Shown here in pieces: positions 1 through 6,215 of a stretch of DNA of 64,000 bases. The first letter of the stretch is position 1. Every line of letters starts with the position of its first letter. Made by a program: the position numbers and the translations under genes. The stretch covers positions 1,671,501-1,735,500 of the forward strand of contig NZ_JAHBYN010000001.1 of assembly GCF_019635935.1 (NCBI RefSeq), in the 5' to 3' direction. The notes under the pieces are model-generated. The model saw nothing but the letters and a program-made list of their open reading frames with translations. It was not told the DNA's origin and made no database searches. This DNA is from Parvibaculum sp. GTDB taxonomy: Bacteria; Pseudomonadota; Alphaproteobacteria; Parvibaculales; Parvibaculaceae.

Positions 1-642
1 CCGCCGAGCAAACAGCAATCGCAAATCCTTGTGCCGATCGACACGCCCGGCGTCGAGATTCTCGGGCCGATGAAGGTCTTCGGCAAGGACCACGCGCCCC
101 ACGGCCACATGCATATCCGCTTCAACAATGTGCGCGTGCCGAAGGAAAATATCCTGTTGGGTGAAGGCCGCGGTTTCGAAATCAGCCAGGTGCGCCTCGG
201 CCCCGGCCGCATCCATCACTGCATGCGTTCGATCGGCAAGGCGGAAAAGGCGCTGGAACTGATGGTGAAGCGCTCGGCCACGCGCGAAGCCTTCGGCAAG
301 CCGATCGCCAAGCTCGGCGGCAACCTCGAGATCATTTCGCGCGCCCGCATCGAAATCAATGCGATGCGTCTCGCCGTGCTGCAGGCCGCAAGAGCGATGG
401 ACGTGCTGGGCAACAAGGAAGCCCGCGTCTATGTCAGCGCGGTCAAGGCGATGGTGCCGGAGAAGGTCTGCCTGATCATCGATCAGGCGATCCAGATGCA
501 CGGCGCCGCCGGCATCTCGCAATGGACGCCGCTCGCCGACATGTACACCGACATGCGCCATCTGCGCTTTGCCGACGGTCCCGACGAAGTGCATCACATG
601 GTCGTCGGCCGCGCCGAAGTGCAACGGCACGGTCTCTGGTAG
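1..642 (+). CDS. Acyl-CoA dehydrogenase, C-terminal part (5' end outside window)
   Basis: The frame is open from the first base, so this is the C-terminal half of a longer protein. It would oxidise an acyl-CoA to the enoyl-CoA with FAD and pass electrons to ETF. The end of the middle beta domain is followed by the helical C-terminal domain: GEGRGFEISQVRLGPGR, then a segment with RSATREAFGKPIAKL, IQMHGAAGIS and the closing FADGPDEVHH. The DGPDEVH ending is typical of the ACAD10/11-like (FadE-type) branch rather than of the short-chain enzymes. Substrate cannot be told from this fragment. A strong intrinsic terminator follows about 30 bases after the stop. Confidence 0.9.
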   Translation, partial: PPSKQQSQILVPIDTPGVEILGPMKVFGKDHAPHGHMHIRFNNVRVPKENILLGEGRGFEISQVRLGPGRIHHCMRSIGKAEKALELMVKRSATREAFGKPIAKLGGNLEIISRARIEINAMRLAVLQAARAMDVLGNKEARVYVSAVKAMVPEKVCLIIDQAIQMHGAAGISQWTPLADMYTDMRHLRFADGPDEVHHMVVGRAEVQRHGLW

Positions 643-670
643 AACCTGCATATATTCGGCACTTAAATGA

Positions 671-708
671 AAACCGCCGCGTGGAAACAATCCGCGCGGC
701 GGTTTTTT
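671..708 (+). terminator. Intrinsic terminator after the acyl-CoA dehydrogenase gene
   Basis: A perfect 10-bp stem AACCGCCGCG/CGCGGCGGTT (672-681 and 695-704) is followed directly by a run of T. The A-rich 5' flank suggests it also works for the convergent diiron-protein gene that ends at 735. Confidence 0.85.
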
Positions 709-734
709 ATCGATACCGGACCGGCGAGCGAAGC

Positions 735-1826
735 CTACTCGGCGGCCGTTGCCTGTCCGCCGGCACGCGCGGCGATGCGCTCGATATGCTTGCGGCGCGC
801 ATCGAATTCGCGGGCGATGTTGTCGTCGGCCTGCTGCATGGCATCGACGTCCTGATCGGCATAGGCGAGCACGCCCATTTCCTCATAGCCCTTGCGGATG
901 CGCGGACCCCAGAGGCCGACATCCTTGACGATCGGCACGATGCGCTGGAACAGCGAGTTGCGGAACGTCTGCATGAAGCCCGAGTGATACATGTGCTCGC
1001 CGCAGGCGACCGGATCGAGGCCGAGATTCTTCCAGACCTCGACCGCATCGAAACGGTCGCGCATCAGATAGCTGGCTTCGAGCAGGAACTCCTCGCGCTC
1101 GTCGCGCTCCTTCTCGGAGATTTTCGGATAGAAGTCGCGCAGCGCCAGACGGCCGAAGGCTACGTGGCGCGCTTCGTCCTGCATCACATAGGCGTTGACG
1201 GCGGCCGCCAGCGGGTTCTGTGCATTGTCGCGAATCTGCGCGAAGGAGGCGAGCGCCAGCCCCTCGATCACGACCTGCATGCCGAGATAGGTCATGTCCC
1301 AGCGGCTGTCGCGCAGGGTCTGTTCGATCAGGTCCTGCAGCGGCTTCGTCATCGGATAGACGATTGCAAACTTTTCCAGCAGGCGCTTGTAGCTCTCGAC
1401 ATGCCGCGCCTCGTCGATCACCTGCGTCGAGGCATAGAACTTCGAATCGATGTCCGGCACCTGCGTGACGATCTTGGCGGTGCAGATCAACGCGCCCTGT
1501 TCGCCCTGCATGAACTGCGACAATTGCCAGGCCTGAAAATGTTTGCGCACATTGGCTTTTTCCTTGCGCGACATCTTCTCGAACTGCGCCATGCCATTGA
1601 TCGGCAGCATCTCGTCGGGCAATTGTTCGGGATTGTCTTCGTCGAGCTCCTGGCTCCAGTCGATGCGCGTATTGGCATCCCACTGCATCTCGACGCCTTT
1701 GCGATAGAGGCCCATCATCGCCGCACGCTCGGGGTCGTACTCCCAATTGAACATCACGTCGAAACCCTGCGGCACGGCCCAATGGCTGTCTTCGAGCTCG
1801 ATCGCATATTGCTTGCTGAAACTCAT
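735..1826 (-). CDS. Ferritin-like (R2/AurF-type) diiron protein of unknown substrate
   Basis: A 363-residue, largely helical protein. It carries two copies of the E-x29-E-A-R-H diiron signature: E109 with E139/H142, and E188 with E218/H221. This is the complete ligand set of the ribonucleotide-reductase-R2-like and arylamine-oxygenase-like diiron families, so the site is probably functional. The usual role of such proteins is O2 activation for hydroxylation, desaturation or N-oxygenation; nothing here identifies the substrate. The ATG at 1826 has a good GGAGAG ribosome-binding site. A TTG 18 bases upstream is possible but lies inside that site. The gene is divergent from ccr and shares its 200-bp control region. 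Confidence 0.85.
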   Translation of the reverse strand: MSFSKQYAIELEDSHWAVPQGFDVMFNWEYDPERAAMMGLYRKGVEMQWDANTRIDWSQELDEDNPEQLPDEMLPINGMAQFEKMSRKEKANVRKHFQAWQLSQFMQGEQGALICTAKIVTQVPDIDSKFYASTQVIDEARHVESYKRLLEKFAIVYPMTKPLQDLIEQTLRDSRWDMTYLGMQVVIEGLALASFAQIRDNAQNPLAAAVNAYVMQDEARHVAFGRLALRDFYPKISEKERDEREEFLLEASYLMRDRFDAVEVWKNLGLDPVACGEHMYHSGFMQTFRNSLFQRIVPIVKDVGLWGPRIRKGYEEMGVLAYADQDVDAMQQADDNIAREFDARRKHIERIAARAGGQATAAE

Positions 1827-1854
1827 CCGGCTCTCTCCTCCCAAAAAGATCCTC

Positions 1855-1873
1855 TATGCGGAGCATAACTCCG
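1855..1873. promoter_or_regulatory. Overlapping inverted repeats upstream of the diiron gene
   Basis: Two small inverted repeats overlap here: TATGC-GGA-GCATA (1855-1867) and CGGAG-cataa-CTCCG (1859-1873). They lie 30 to 45 bases upstream of the diiron gene start, where an operator or 5'-UTR hairpin would sit. The function is inferred only from the symmetry and position. Confidence 0.35.
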
Positions 1874-1939
1874 TATTCCGGGTTCCGCCACGTCAAATAA
1901 GCCGCGGGATTCCAGCGTTTCCGCCATAAACCGCTGATA

Positions 1940-1962
1940 TTGCAGTGCAAAATTTCCTTGCA
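1940..1962. promoter_or_regulatory. TTGCA/TGCAA half-site cluster upstream of ccr
   Basis: The sequence reads TTGCA-g-TGCAA-aatttcc-TTGCA, so three half-sites form two possible palindromes. The first (1940-1950) fits TTGC-NNN-GCAA, the same form as two sites in the phaA-phaR gap at 49.6 kb. Two regulator families are candidates: PhaR, which binds TGC-rich palindromes, and RamB/PccR-type regulators of ccr and propionyl-CoA genes, which bind TTTGCAAA-like repeats. The cluster is 67-89 bases before the ccr start codon. Confidence 0.5.
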
Positions 1963-2028
1963 TCCGTGACGTCAAATGCCAATGATCCGCGCCATCGAGC
2001 GGTATCGAACGGCGGACGAGGTGGAGTT

Positions 2029-3294
2029 ATGACGCATACGGACAAAAAAGATCTCTACGAAATCGGAGAGATACCGCCGCTCGGTCATGTGCCGGAGAAG
2101 ATGTATGCCTGGACGATCCGCCGCGACCGCGAGGGTCCGCCGCAACAGGCAATGCAGGTGGAGGCGGTGCCCACCTGGGAAATCGACAGTAACGAGGTGC
2201 TCGTCCTCGTGATGGCGGCCGGCGTCAACTACAACGGCATCTGGGCCGGCCTCGGCACACCGGTTTCGGTTTTCGACGTTCACAAGCAGCCCTACCATAT
2301 CGCCGGCTCGGATGCGTCGGGCATCGTCTATGCGGTCGGCGCCAAGGTGAAGCGCTGGAAGGTCGGCGACGAAGTCGTCATCCACTGCAATCAGGACGAT
2401 GGCGACGACGAGGAATGCAATGGCGGCGATCCGATGTTCTCGCCGACGCAGCGCATCTGGGGCTACGAAACGCCGGACGGCTCCTTCGCGCAGTTCTGCC
2501 GCGTGCAATCGCAGCAGTTGATGCCGCGCCCGAAACACCTGACATGGGAGGAAAGCGCCTGCTACACGCTGACGCTGGCGACCGCCTATCGCATGTTGTT
2601 CGGCCACGCGCCGCATATTCTGGCGCCCGGACAGAACGTGCTGGTGTGGGGCGCGAGCGGCGGCCTCGGCTCCTTCGCCGTGCAGCTCTGCGCGACGGCG
2701 GGGGCGCACGCCATCGGCGTCATTTCCGACGACAGCAAACATGATTTCGTGATGTCGATGGGCGCGAAAGGCGTCATCAACCGCAAGCATTTCGATTGCT
2801 GGGGCCAGTTGCCGAAGGTCAACTCGGCCGAGTTCAACGACTTCATGAAAGAAGCGCGCAAATTCGGAAAGGCGATCTGGGACATCACCGGCAAGGGCAT
2901 CGACCCCGACATCGTGTTCGAGCATCCGGGCGAGGCGACGTTCCCCGTTTCCTGCATGGTGACGAAGCGCGGCGGCATGGTGGTTTTCTGCGCCGGCACC
3001 AGCGGATTCAACCTGACATTCGACGCGCGCTTCGTCTGGATGCGGCAGAAACGCATCCAGGGTTCGCATTTCGCGCATCTGAAACAGGCATCGGCGGCCA
3101 ACCAGCTCGTGATCGAGCGGCGCATCGACCCCGGCATGTCGGAAGTCTTTCCGTGGGCGGACATTCCACTGGCGCATGACAAGATGTGGAAGAACGAGCA
3201 CCTGCCGGGCAACATGGCGGTGCTGGTGTCGGCCGCGCGGCCGGGCCTGCGCACCTTCGAGGACACGATCGAGGCGGGTAAGAAGGCCGCCTGA
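2029..3294 (+). CDS. ccr: Crotonyl-CoA carboxylase/reductase
   Basis: This is the key enzyme of the ethylmalonyl-CoA pathway. It reductively carboxylates crotonyl-CoA with NADPH and CO2 to (2S)-ethylmalonyl-CoA, allowing growth on C1/C2 compounds without isocitrate lyase. The 421-residue length and zinc-less MDR fold match the family. The N-terminal domain has AGVNYNGIWAGLG, and the Rossmann part has VLVWGASGGLGSFAVQLC. N69 in NYNGIW and H347 in QGSHFAHLK fall where the CO2-binding Asn and His sit in characterised enzymes. The start at 2029 is preceded by GGTGGAG; an upstream in-frame ATG has no such site. The partner mcd lies 10 kb away. Confidence 0.95.
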   Translation: MTHTDKKDLYEIGEIPPLGHVPEKMYAWTIRRDREGPPQQAMQVEAVPTWEIDSNEVLVLVMAAGVNYNGIWAGLGTPVSVFDVHKQPYHIAGSDASGIVYAVGAKVKRWKVGDEVVIHCNQDDGDDEECNGGDPMFSPTQRIWGYETPDGSFAQFCRVQSQQLMPRPKHLTWEESACYTLTLATAYRMLFGHAPHILAPGQNVLVWGASGGLGSFAVQLCATAGAHAIGVISDDSKHDFVMSMGAKGVINRKHFDCWGQLPKVNSAEFNDFMKEARKFGKAIWDITGKGIDPDIVFEHPGEATFPVSCMVTKRGGMVVFCAGTSGFNLTFDARFVWMRQKRIQGSHFAHLKQASAANQLVIERRIDPGMSEVFPWADIPLAHDKMWKNEHLPGNMAVLVSAARPGLRTFEDTIEAGKKAA

Positions 3295-3361
3295 GGACCC
3301 CGAAAAGGGCCTTCTGTCATCGATCTGTCAAAAAACTGTCACGCGCGGTTTCGGGAGGCAC

Positions 3362-3487
3362 TTGTCCCCGGCTCGGCCCCGGGGATAAGTCGAACTTGTC
3401 CCCGGTTTGCGGCGCACAAACGGCGTTCCTTATCCCCGATTCCGTTTCGCGGCCGCGATAGGGTGGCTGAAAAAAAGTAATCCCCGG
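3362..3487. repeat. Five copies of a TTRTCCCCGG motif in a convergent gap
   Basis: Five near-identical 10-mers occur between ccr and the exporter gene. Direct copies are at 3362, 3396, 3430 (TTATCCCCGA) and 3478 (TAATCCCCGG), and an inverted copy (CCGGGGATAA) is at 3379. The first and second copies pair as an 11-bp stem with one wobble, a likely hairpin. Start-to-start spacings are 17, 17, 34 and 48 bases. Both flanking genes end here, so a terminator or RNA-end role is more natural than a promoter role. Confidence 0.55.
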
Positions 3488-3500
3488 TTTTCGGACCCCT

Positions 3501-4295
3501 TCACAAAAACACCAGCGCCCCCTGCCCCGCGACATAGAGCCCGATGGCGATGACCGTCGCGGCGAATATCCGTGTAAGGAGCGCCTTGCGGGCGGCGAGG
3601 CGGCGGGCGAGCGCCGCGCCGAGCACGGCGCCGGCGAGACCGCCGGCGAGCAGCAGCGCGGCCGCATGCCAGTCGACAAGTCCGGCCAGCGCATAGGAGG
3701 AAGCGGTGGCGAAGCCGAAGGCGGAAACCGAAACCAGCGACGAGCCGACCGCAAAGAGGATCGGCATGTTGGTGGCGCCGATGAGGCCGGGCACGATGAG
3801 AAAGCCGCCGCCGACGCCGAAAAACCCGGAGAGGAAACCGACGGCAAGCCCGTAGCCGATCAGCGACGGCAGCAGCTTGCGCGCCGAGGCGCGGTCGAGA
3901 TGGACCTCCGCATTGCCACCATCGCCGCGGCGCAGGAACATCGAGACGCCGACGGCGATCATCACGAGACCGAACAGCGCCAGCAACAGCTCGCCATCGA
4001 CCATCTTGCCGAGCCGCGCACCGCCGAAGGCGCCGACGACGCCCGCGGCGGCGAAGACAAGGGCGCAGGGCCACTTGACGGTCTTTGCGCGCGCATGAAG
4101 GAAGACGCCGGCCAGCGCATTGGCGCCGACCGCGATGGCGCCGGTGCCGATCGCAACATGGGGCGAGGCGACGCCGACGACATAGACGAGCAGAGGCACG
4201 GCGAGAATGGAGCCGCCGGCGCCGACCAGCCCGAGCGTCAGCCCGACAAGCGCGCCCGCGGCGAGCGCGACGAGATCGGCGGCGGCGAATTCCAT
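3501..4295 (-). CDS. TauE/SafE-family sulfite/sulfur-anion exporter
   Basis: A 264-residue inner-membrane protein with about eight hydrophobic segments and the two-fold Gly-rich layout of the TauE/SafE family. Examples are GALVGLTLGLVGAGGSILAVPLLVYVV near the N-terminus and GYGLAVGFLSGFFGVGGGFLIVPGL in the second half. Members export sulfite, sulfoacetate or related anions. The neighbours are a rhodanese, a BigR-like regulator and a persulfide dioxygenase. In that setting it most likely removes the sulfite that the dioxygenase forms. It is the last gene of the minus-strand run led by the regulator, 16 bases after the rhodanese gene. Confidence 0.88.
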   Translation of the reverse strand: MEFAAADLVALAAGALVGLTLGLVGAGGSILAVPLLVYVVGVASPHVAIGTGAIAVGANALAGVFLHARAKTVKWPCALVFAAAGVVGAFGGARLGKMVDGELLLALFGLVMIAVGVSMFLRRGDGGNAEVHLDRASARKLLPSLIGYGLAVGFLSGFFGVGGGFLIVPGLIGATNMPILFAVGSSLVSVSAFGFATASSYALAGLVDWHAAALLLAGGLAGAVLGAALARRLAARKALLTRIFAATVIAIGLYVAGQGALVFL

Positions 4296-4311
4296 TTCCG
4301 CACCCTTCCGT

Positions 4312-4833
4312 TTACGCCCGCAGCGCGCGGTTCCACGGCATCACGGCAAGCAGCCGCGCCATGCCGCAGAAGCCGGAAACGCCGGCGAACACCAGCCCCG
4401 CGCCGACAAAGGCGGAGAGCAGATAGAAGCCCGGATGGACGACAGCGCCGAGCGCCACGCCGAGCACGACGAGCGACCCCGCCGCGATCTGCACCTGGCG
4501 CATCAACTCGATGGGCTGCGAGGCGTCGGCGGCGACAGGGAGCCCGGCGGCCTTCCATGCTTCGATGCCGCCTTCGAGAATATAGGCCTCGCAGAGACCG
4601 GCGGCCTCGGCGAGCTTTGCCGCATTGGCCTTGGTGCGCATGCCGGACTTGCAGTGATAGACGAGGATGCCGCCTTGCGGGGCGGCGCCTGGCCCGAGCG
4701 CGGCGAGCGGCGCATTGCGCGCGCCGGGAATATGTTCGCGGGCGAATTCGTCGGCGTCGCGCACATCGACAATGGCGGCGCCGCGCGCGCCGAGCGCCTT
4801 GGCTTCTTCGGGGGTGATGGTCTTGAGGGTCAT
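4312..4833 (-). CDS. Rhodanese with C-terminal DUF2892 membrane domain (YgaP-like)
   Basis: 173 residues. Residues 1-110 form a rhodanese domain with VDVRDADEFAREHIPGARN and the active-site loop YHCKSGMRT (catalytic C61). The tail, from about 115, holds two hydrophobic segments of the DUF2892/YgaP type. Rhodaneses of this layout move sulfane sulfur between persulfides and thiosulfate or sulfite at the inner face of the membrane. The start at 4833 has an AAGGAGAAG ribosome-binding site. It sits between the ArsR-type regulator gene and the exporter gene and is very likely cotranscribed with both. Confidence 0.9.
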   Translation of the reverse strand: MTLKTITPEEAKALGARGAAIVDVRDADEFAREHIPGARNAPLAALGPGAAPQGGILVYHCKSGMRTKANAAKLAEAAGLCEAYILEGGIEAWKAAGLPVAADASQPIELMRQVQIAAGSLVVLGVALGAVVHPGFYLLSAFVGAGLVFAGVSGFCGMARLLAVMPWNRALRA

Positions 4834-4853
4834 CTTGTCTTCTCCTTTGGCGC

Positions 4854-5165
4854 TTAAGCGCAATAGATGTCTTTCAGGGTTTTGAGAATCCGGGCCGCGT
4901 CGGGATCGTCGATCCGGTAGTAGACGGTCTGGGCGTGCCGGCGCGTGGCGACGAGGCCGTCCTCGCGCAGCTTCGCCAGATGCTGCGAGAGCGCCGACAT
5001 GCCGAGATCGGCTTCGGCCGCGAGCTCGCCGACGCTCGCCTCGCCTTTCACCGCCAGCGCACACAGCACCAGCAGTCGCTTTTCATTGGCGAGCAGGCGC
5101 AGCATCCGCGCCGCCTCGCCGGCGCTTTCGGCGAGCTTCGAAATATCGCTTTTCATCATCCGCAT
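4854..5165 (-). CDS. bigR: BigR/SqrR-like ArsR-family persulfide-sensing repressor
   Basis: A 103-residue winged-helix protein with the ArsR core (MLRLLANEKRLLVLCAL, then MSALSQHLAKLREDGLVATRR, then TVYYRI). It has only two cysteines, C35 in LLVLCAL and C102 at the end in DIYCA, 67 residues apart. BigR and SqrR have the same pair at nearly the same spacing, and there a per- or polysulfide bridge between the two releases DNA. No metal-binding CxC motif of classical ArsR is present. GGAGG lies 8 bases before the ATG at 5165. It is predicted to repress both its own run and the divergent dioxygenase gene through the operator at 5191-5220. Confidence 0.88.
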   Translation of the reverse strand: MRMMKSDISKLAESAGEAARMLRLLANEKRLLVLCALAVKGEASVGELAAEADLGMSALSQHLAKLREDGLVATRRHAQTVYYRIDDPDAARILKTLKDIYCA

Positions 5166-5190
5166 CGTCCGGCCTCCGGCCCTGTGACGT

Positions 5191-5220
5191 TTTAGCTCTT
5201 GCTAAATTAGTGATTGCTAA
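5191..5220. promoter_or_regulatory. Twin inverted-repeat operator between bigR and the persulfide dioxygenase gene
   Basis: TTTAGC-tctt-GCTAAA (5191-5206) is a perfect palindrome and abuts TTAG-tgattg-CTAA (5207-5220). This AT-rich pair stands out in GC-rich surroundings. It lies 26 bases upstream of the regulator and 68 bases upstream of the divergent gene, as expected for an ArsR-family operator that controls both directions. BigR boxes described in other proteobacteria are likewise AT-rich and palindromic. Confidence 0.75.
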
Positions 5221-5287
5221 TATATATGTCAAGAGACGAACGGGTCCGAGGCGAAAGCCGGGCCGGAAACGAAGAAGGAGAACCCCC

Positions 5288-6178
5288 ATGAACAACGCAA
5301 AAAAGCCGGAAATACAGGGCTTTTTCGACGAGGCCACCAATACGGTGAGCTATCTGGTGGTCGATCCGGCGAGCCGCGCCGCCGCCTTTGTCGATCCGGT
5401 GCTCGATTTCGACCCGAAATCGGGCAAGGTTTCGACCGCGAGCGCCGACAGGCTGCTGGCCGCCGCCGAAAAGGCGAAGGCGCGGATCGAATGGATCCTC
5501 GAAACCCATGCCCATGCCGACCATCTGTCGGCCGCGCAATATCTGAAAGCGAAAACGGGCGCGAAAATCGGTATCGGCGCACAGATCAACGATGTGCAGA
5601 AAATCTTCACGCCGGTCTTCAACCAGAACGGCCCGACCGACGGCCGCGAATTCGACCACCTGTTCAAGGAGGGCGAGCGCTTTCACATCGGCGAGTTGAC
5701 GGTGGAGGTCATCGCGACGCCGGGGCATACGCCGGCCTGCATCAGCTACAAGGTGGACGACGCGGTTTTCGTCGGCGACACGCTCTTCATGCCCGACTAC
5801 GGCACGGCACGCGCCGACTTCCCCGGCGGCGACGCGCGCACGCTTTATCGCTCGATCCAGAAGCTGCTGGCACTGCCGCCCGAGACGCGGCTCTTCATGT
5901 GCCACGACTACAAGCCGGAGGGCCGCGACAACTATGTGTGGGAAACGACGGTGGGCGAACAGCGCGCCGCAAACATCCATGTCCATGAAGGCGTGGGCGA
6001 AGCGAGCTTCGTCGCCATGCGCGAAAAGCGCGACGCGACGCTGGCGGCCCCTGTGCTGCTCTTGCCCTCGATCCAGGTCAATATCCGCGCCGGCCACGTG
6101 CCGCCGGCCGAAGACAACGGCAAGCGCTACCTGAAAATCCCGCTGACGGTACCGGCGGAAGCAGAGGAGAGCCTTTAG
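5288..6178 (+). CDS. blh: Persulfide dioxygenase (ETHE1/Blh-like metallo-beta-lactamase fold)
   Basis: 296 residues of the ETHE1/Blh branch. It oxidises glutathione persulfide with O2 to sulfite and GSH in sulfide detoxification. The metal motif is H74-A-H76-A-D78-H79 (THAHADHLSAA), followed by GHTPACISY, the bridging Asp in VFVGDTLF and a later His in FMCHDYKPEGR. The second part, with TVGEQRAANIHV, matches Blh-type proteins. The ATG at 5288 follows GAAGAAGGAG. It is divergent from bigR and shares its operator; rhodanese and exporter lie on the other arm. Together they form a sulfide to persulfide to sulfite/thiosulfate to export route. Confidence 0.92.
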   Translation: MNNAKKPEIQGFFDEATNTVSYLVVDPASRAAAFVDPVLDFDPKSGKVSTASADRLLAAAEKAKARIEWILETHAHADHLSAAQYLKAKTGAKIGIGAQINDVQKIFTPVFNQNGPTDGREFDHLFKEGERFHIGELTVEVIATPGHTPACISYKVDDAVFVGDTLFMPDYGTARADFPGGDARTLYRSIQKLLALPPETRLFMCHDYKPEGRDNYVWETTVGEQRAANIHVHEGVGEASFVAMREKRDATLAAPVLLLPSIQVNIRAGHVPPAEDNGKRYLKIPLTVPAEAEESL

Positions 6179-6188
6179 GGCTCTCCTC
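6164..6188. terminator. Hairpin overlapping the blh stop codon
   Basis: A 10-bp perfect stem GAGGAGAGCC/GGCTCTCCTC with a 5-base loop includes the blh stop codon in the loop. Only a weak T/C-rich tract follows. It sits in the 37-bp gap between two convergent genes and probably serves both. Confidence 0.6.
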
Positions 6189-6215
6189 CACCTTTTCCCC
6201 CTCGGAAGTAGCCCC

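Noticed and set aside
522-1868. A 448-codon plus-strand frame opposite the diiron gene
   Set aside because: The minus-strand protein has the complete diiron ligand set. The plus frame has no motif and overlaps the end of the acyl-CoA dehydrogenase gene and the terminator.
5288-6178. Glyoxalase II for the first MBL-fold gene
   Set aside because: The ETHE1/Blh-type motifs and the sulfur-gene context fit a persulfide dioxygenase. The true glyoxalase II is at 44.6 kb.
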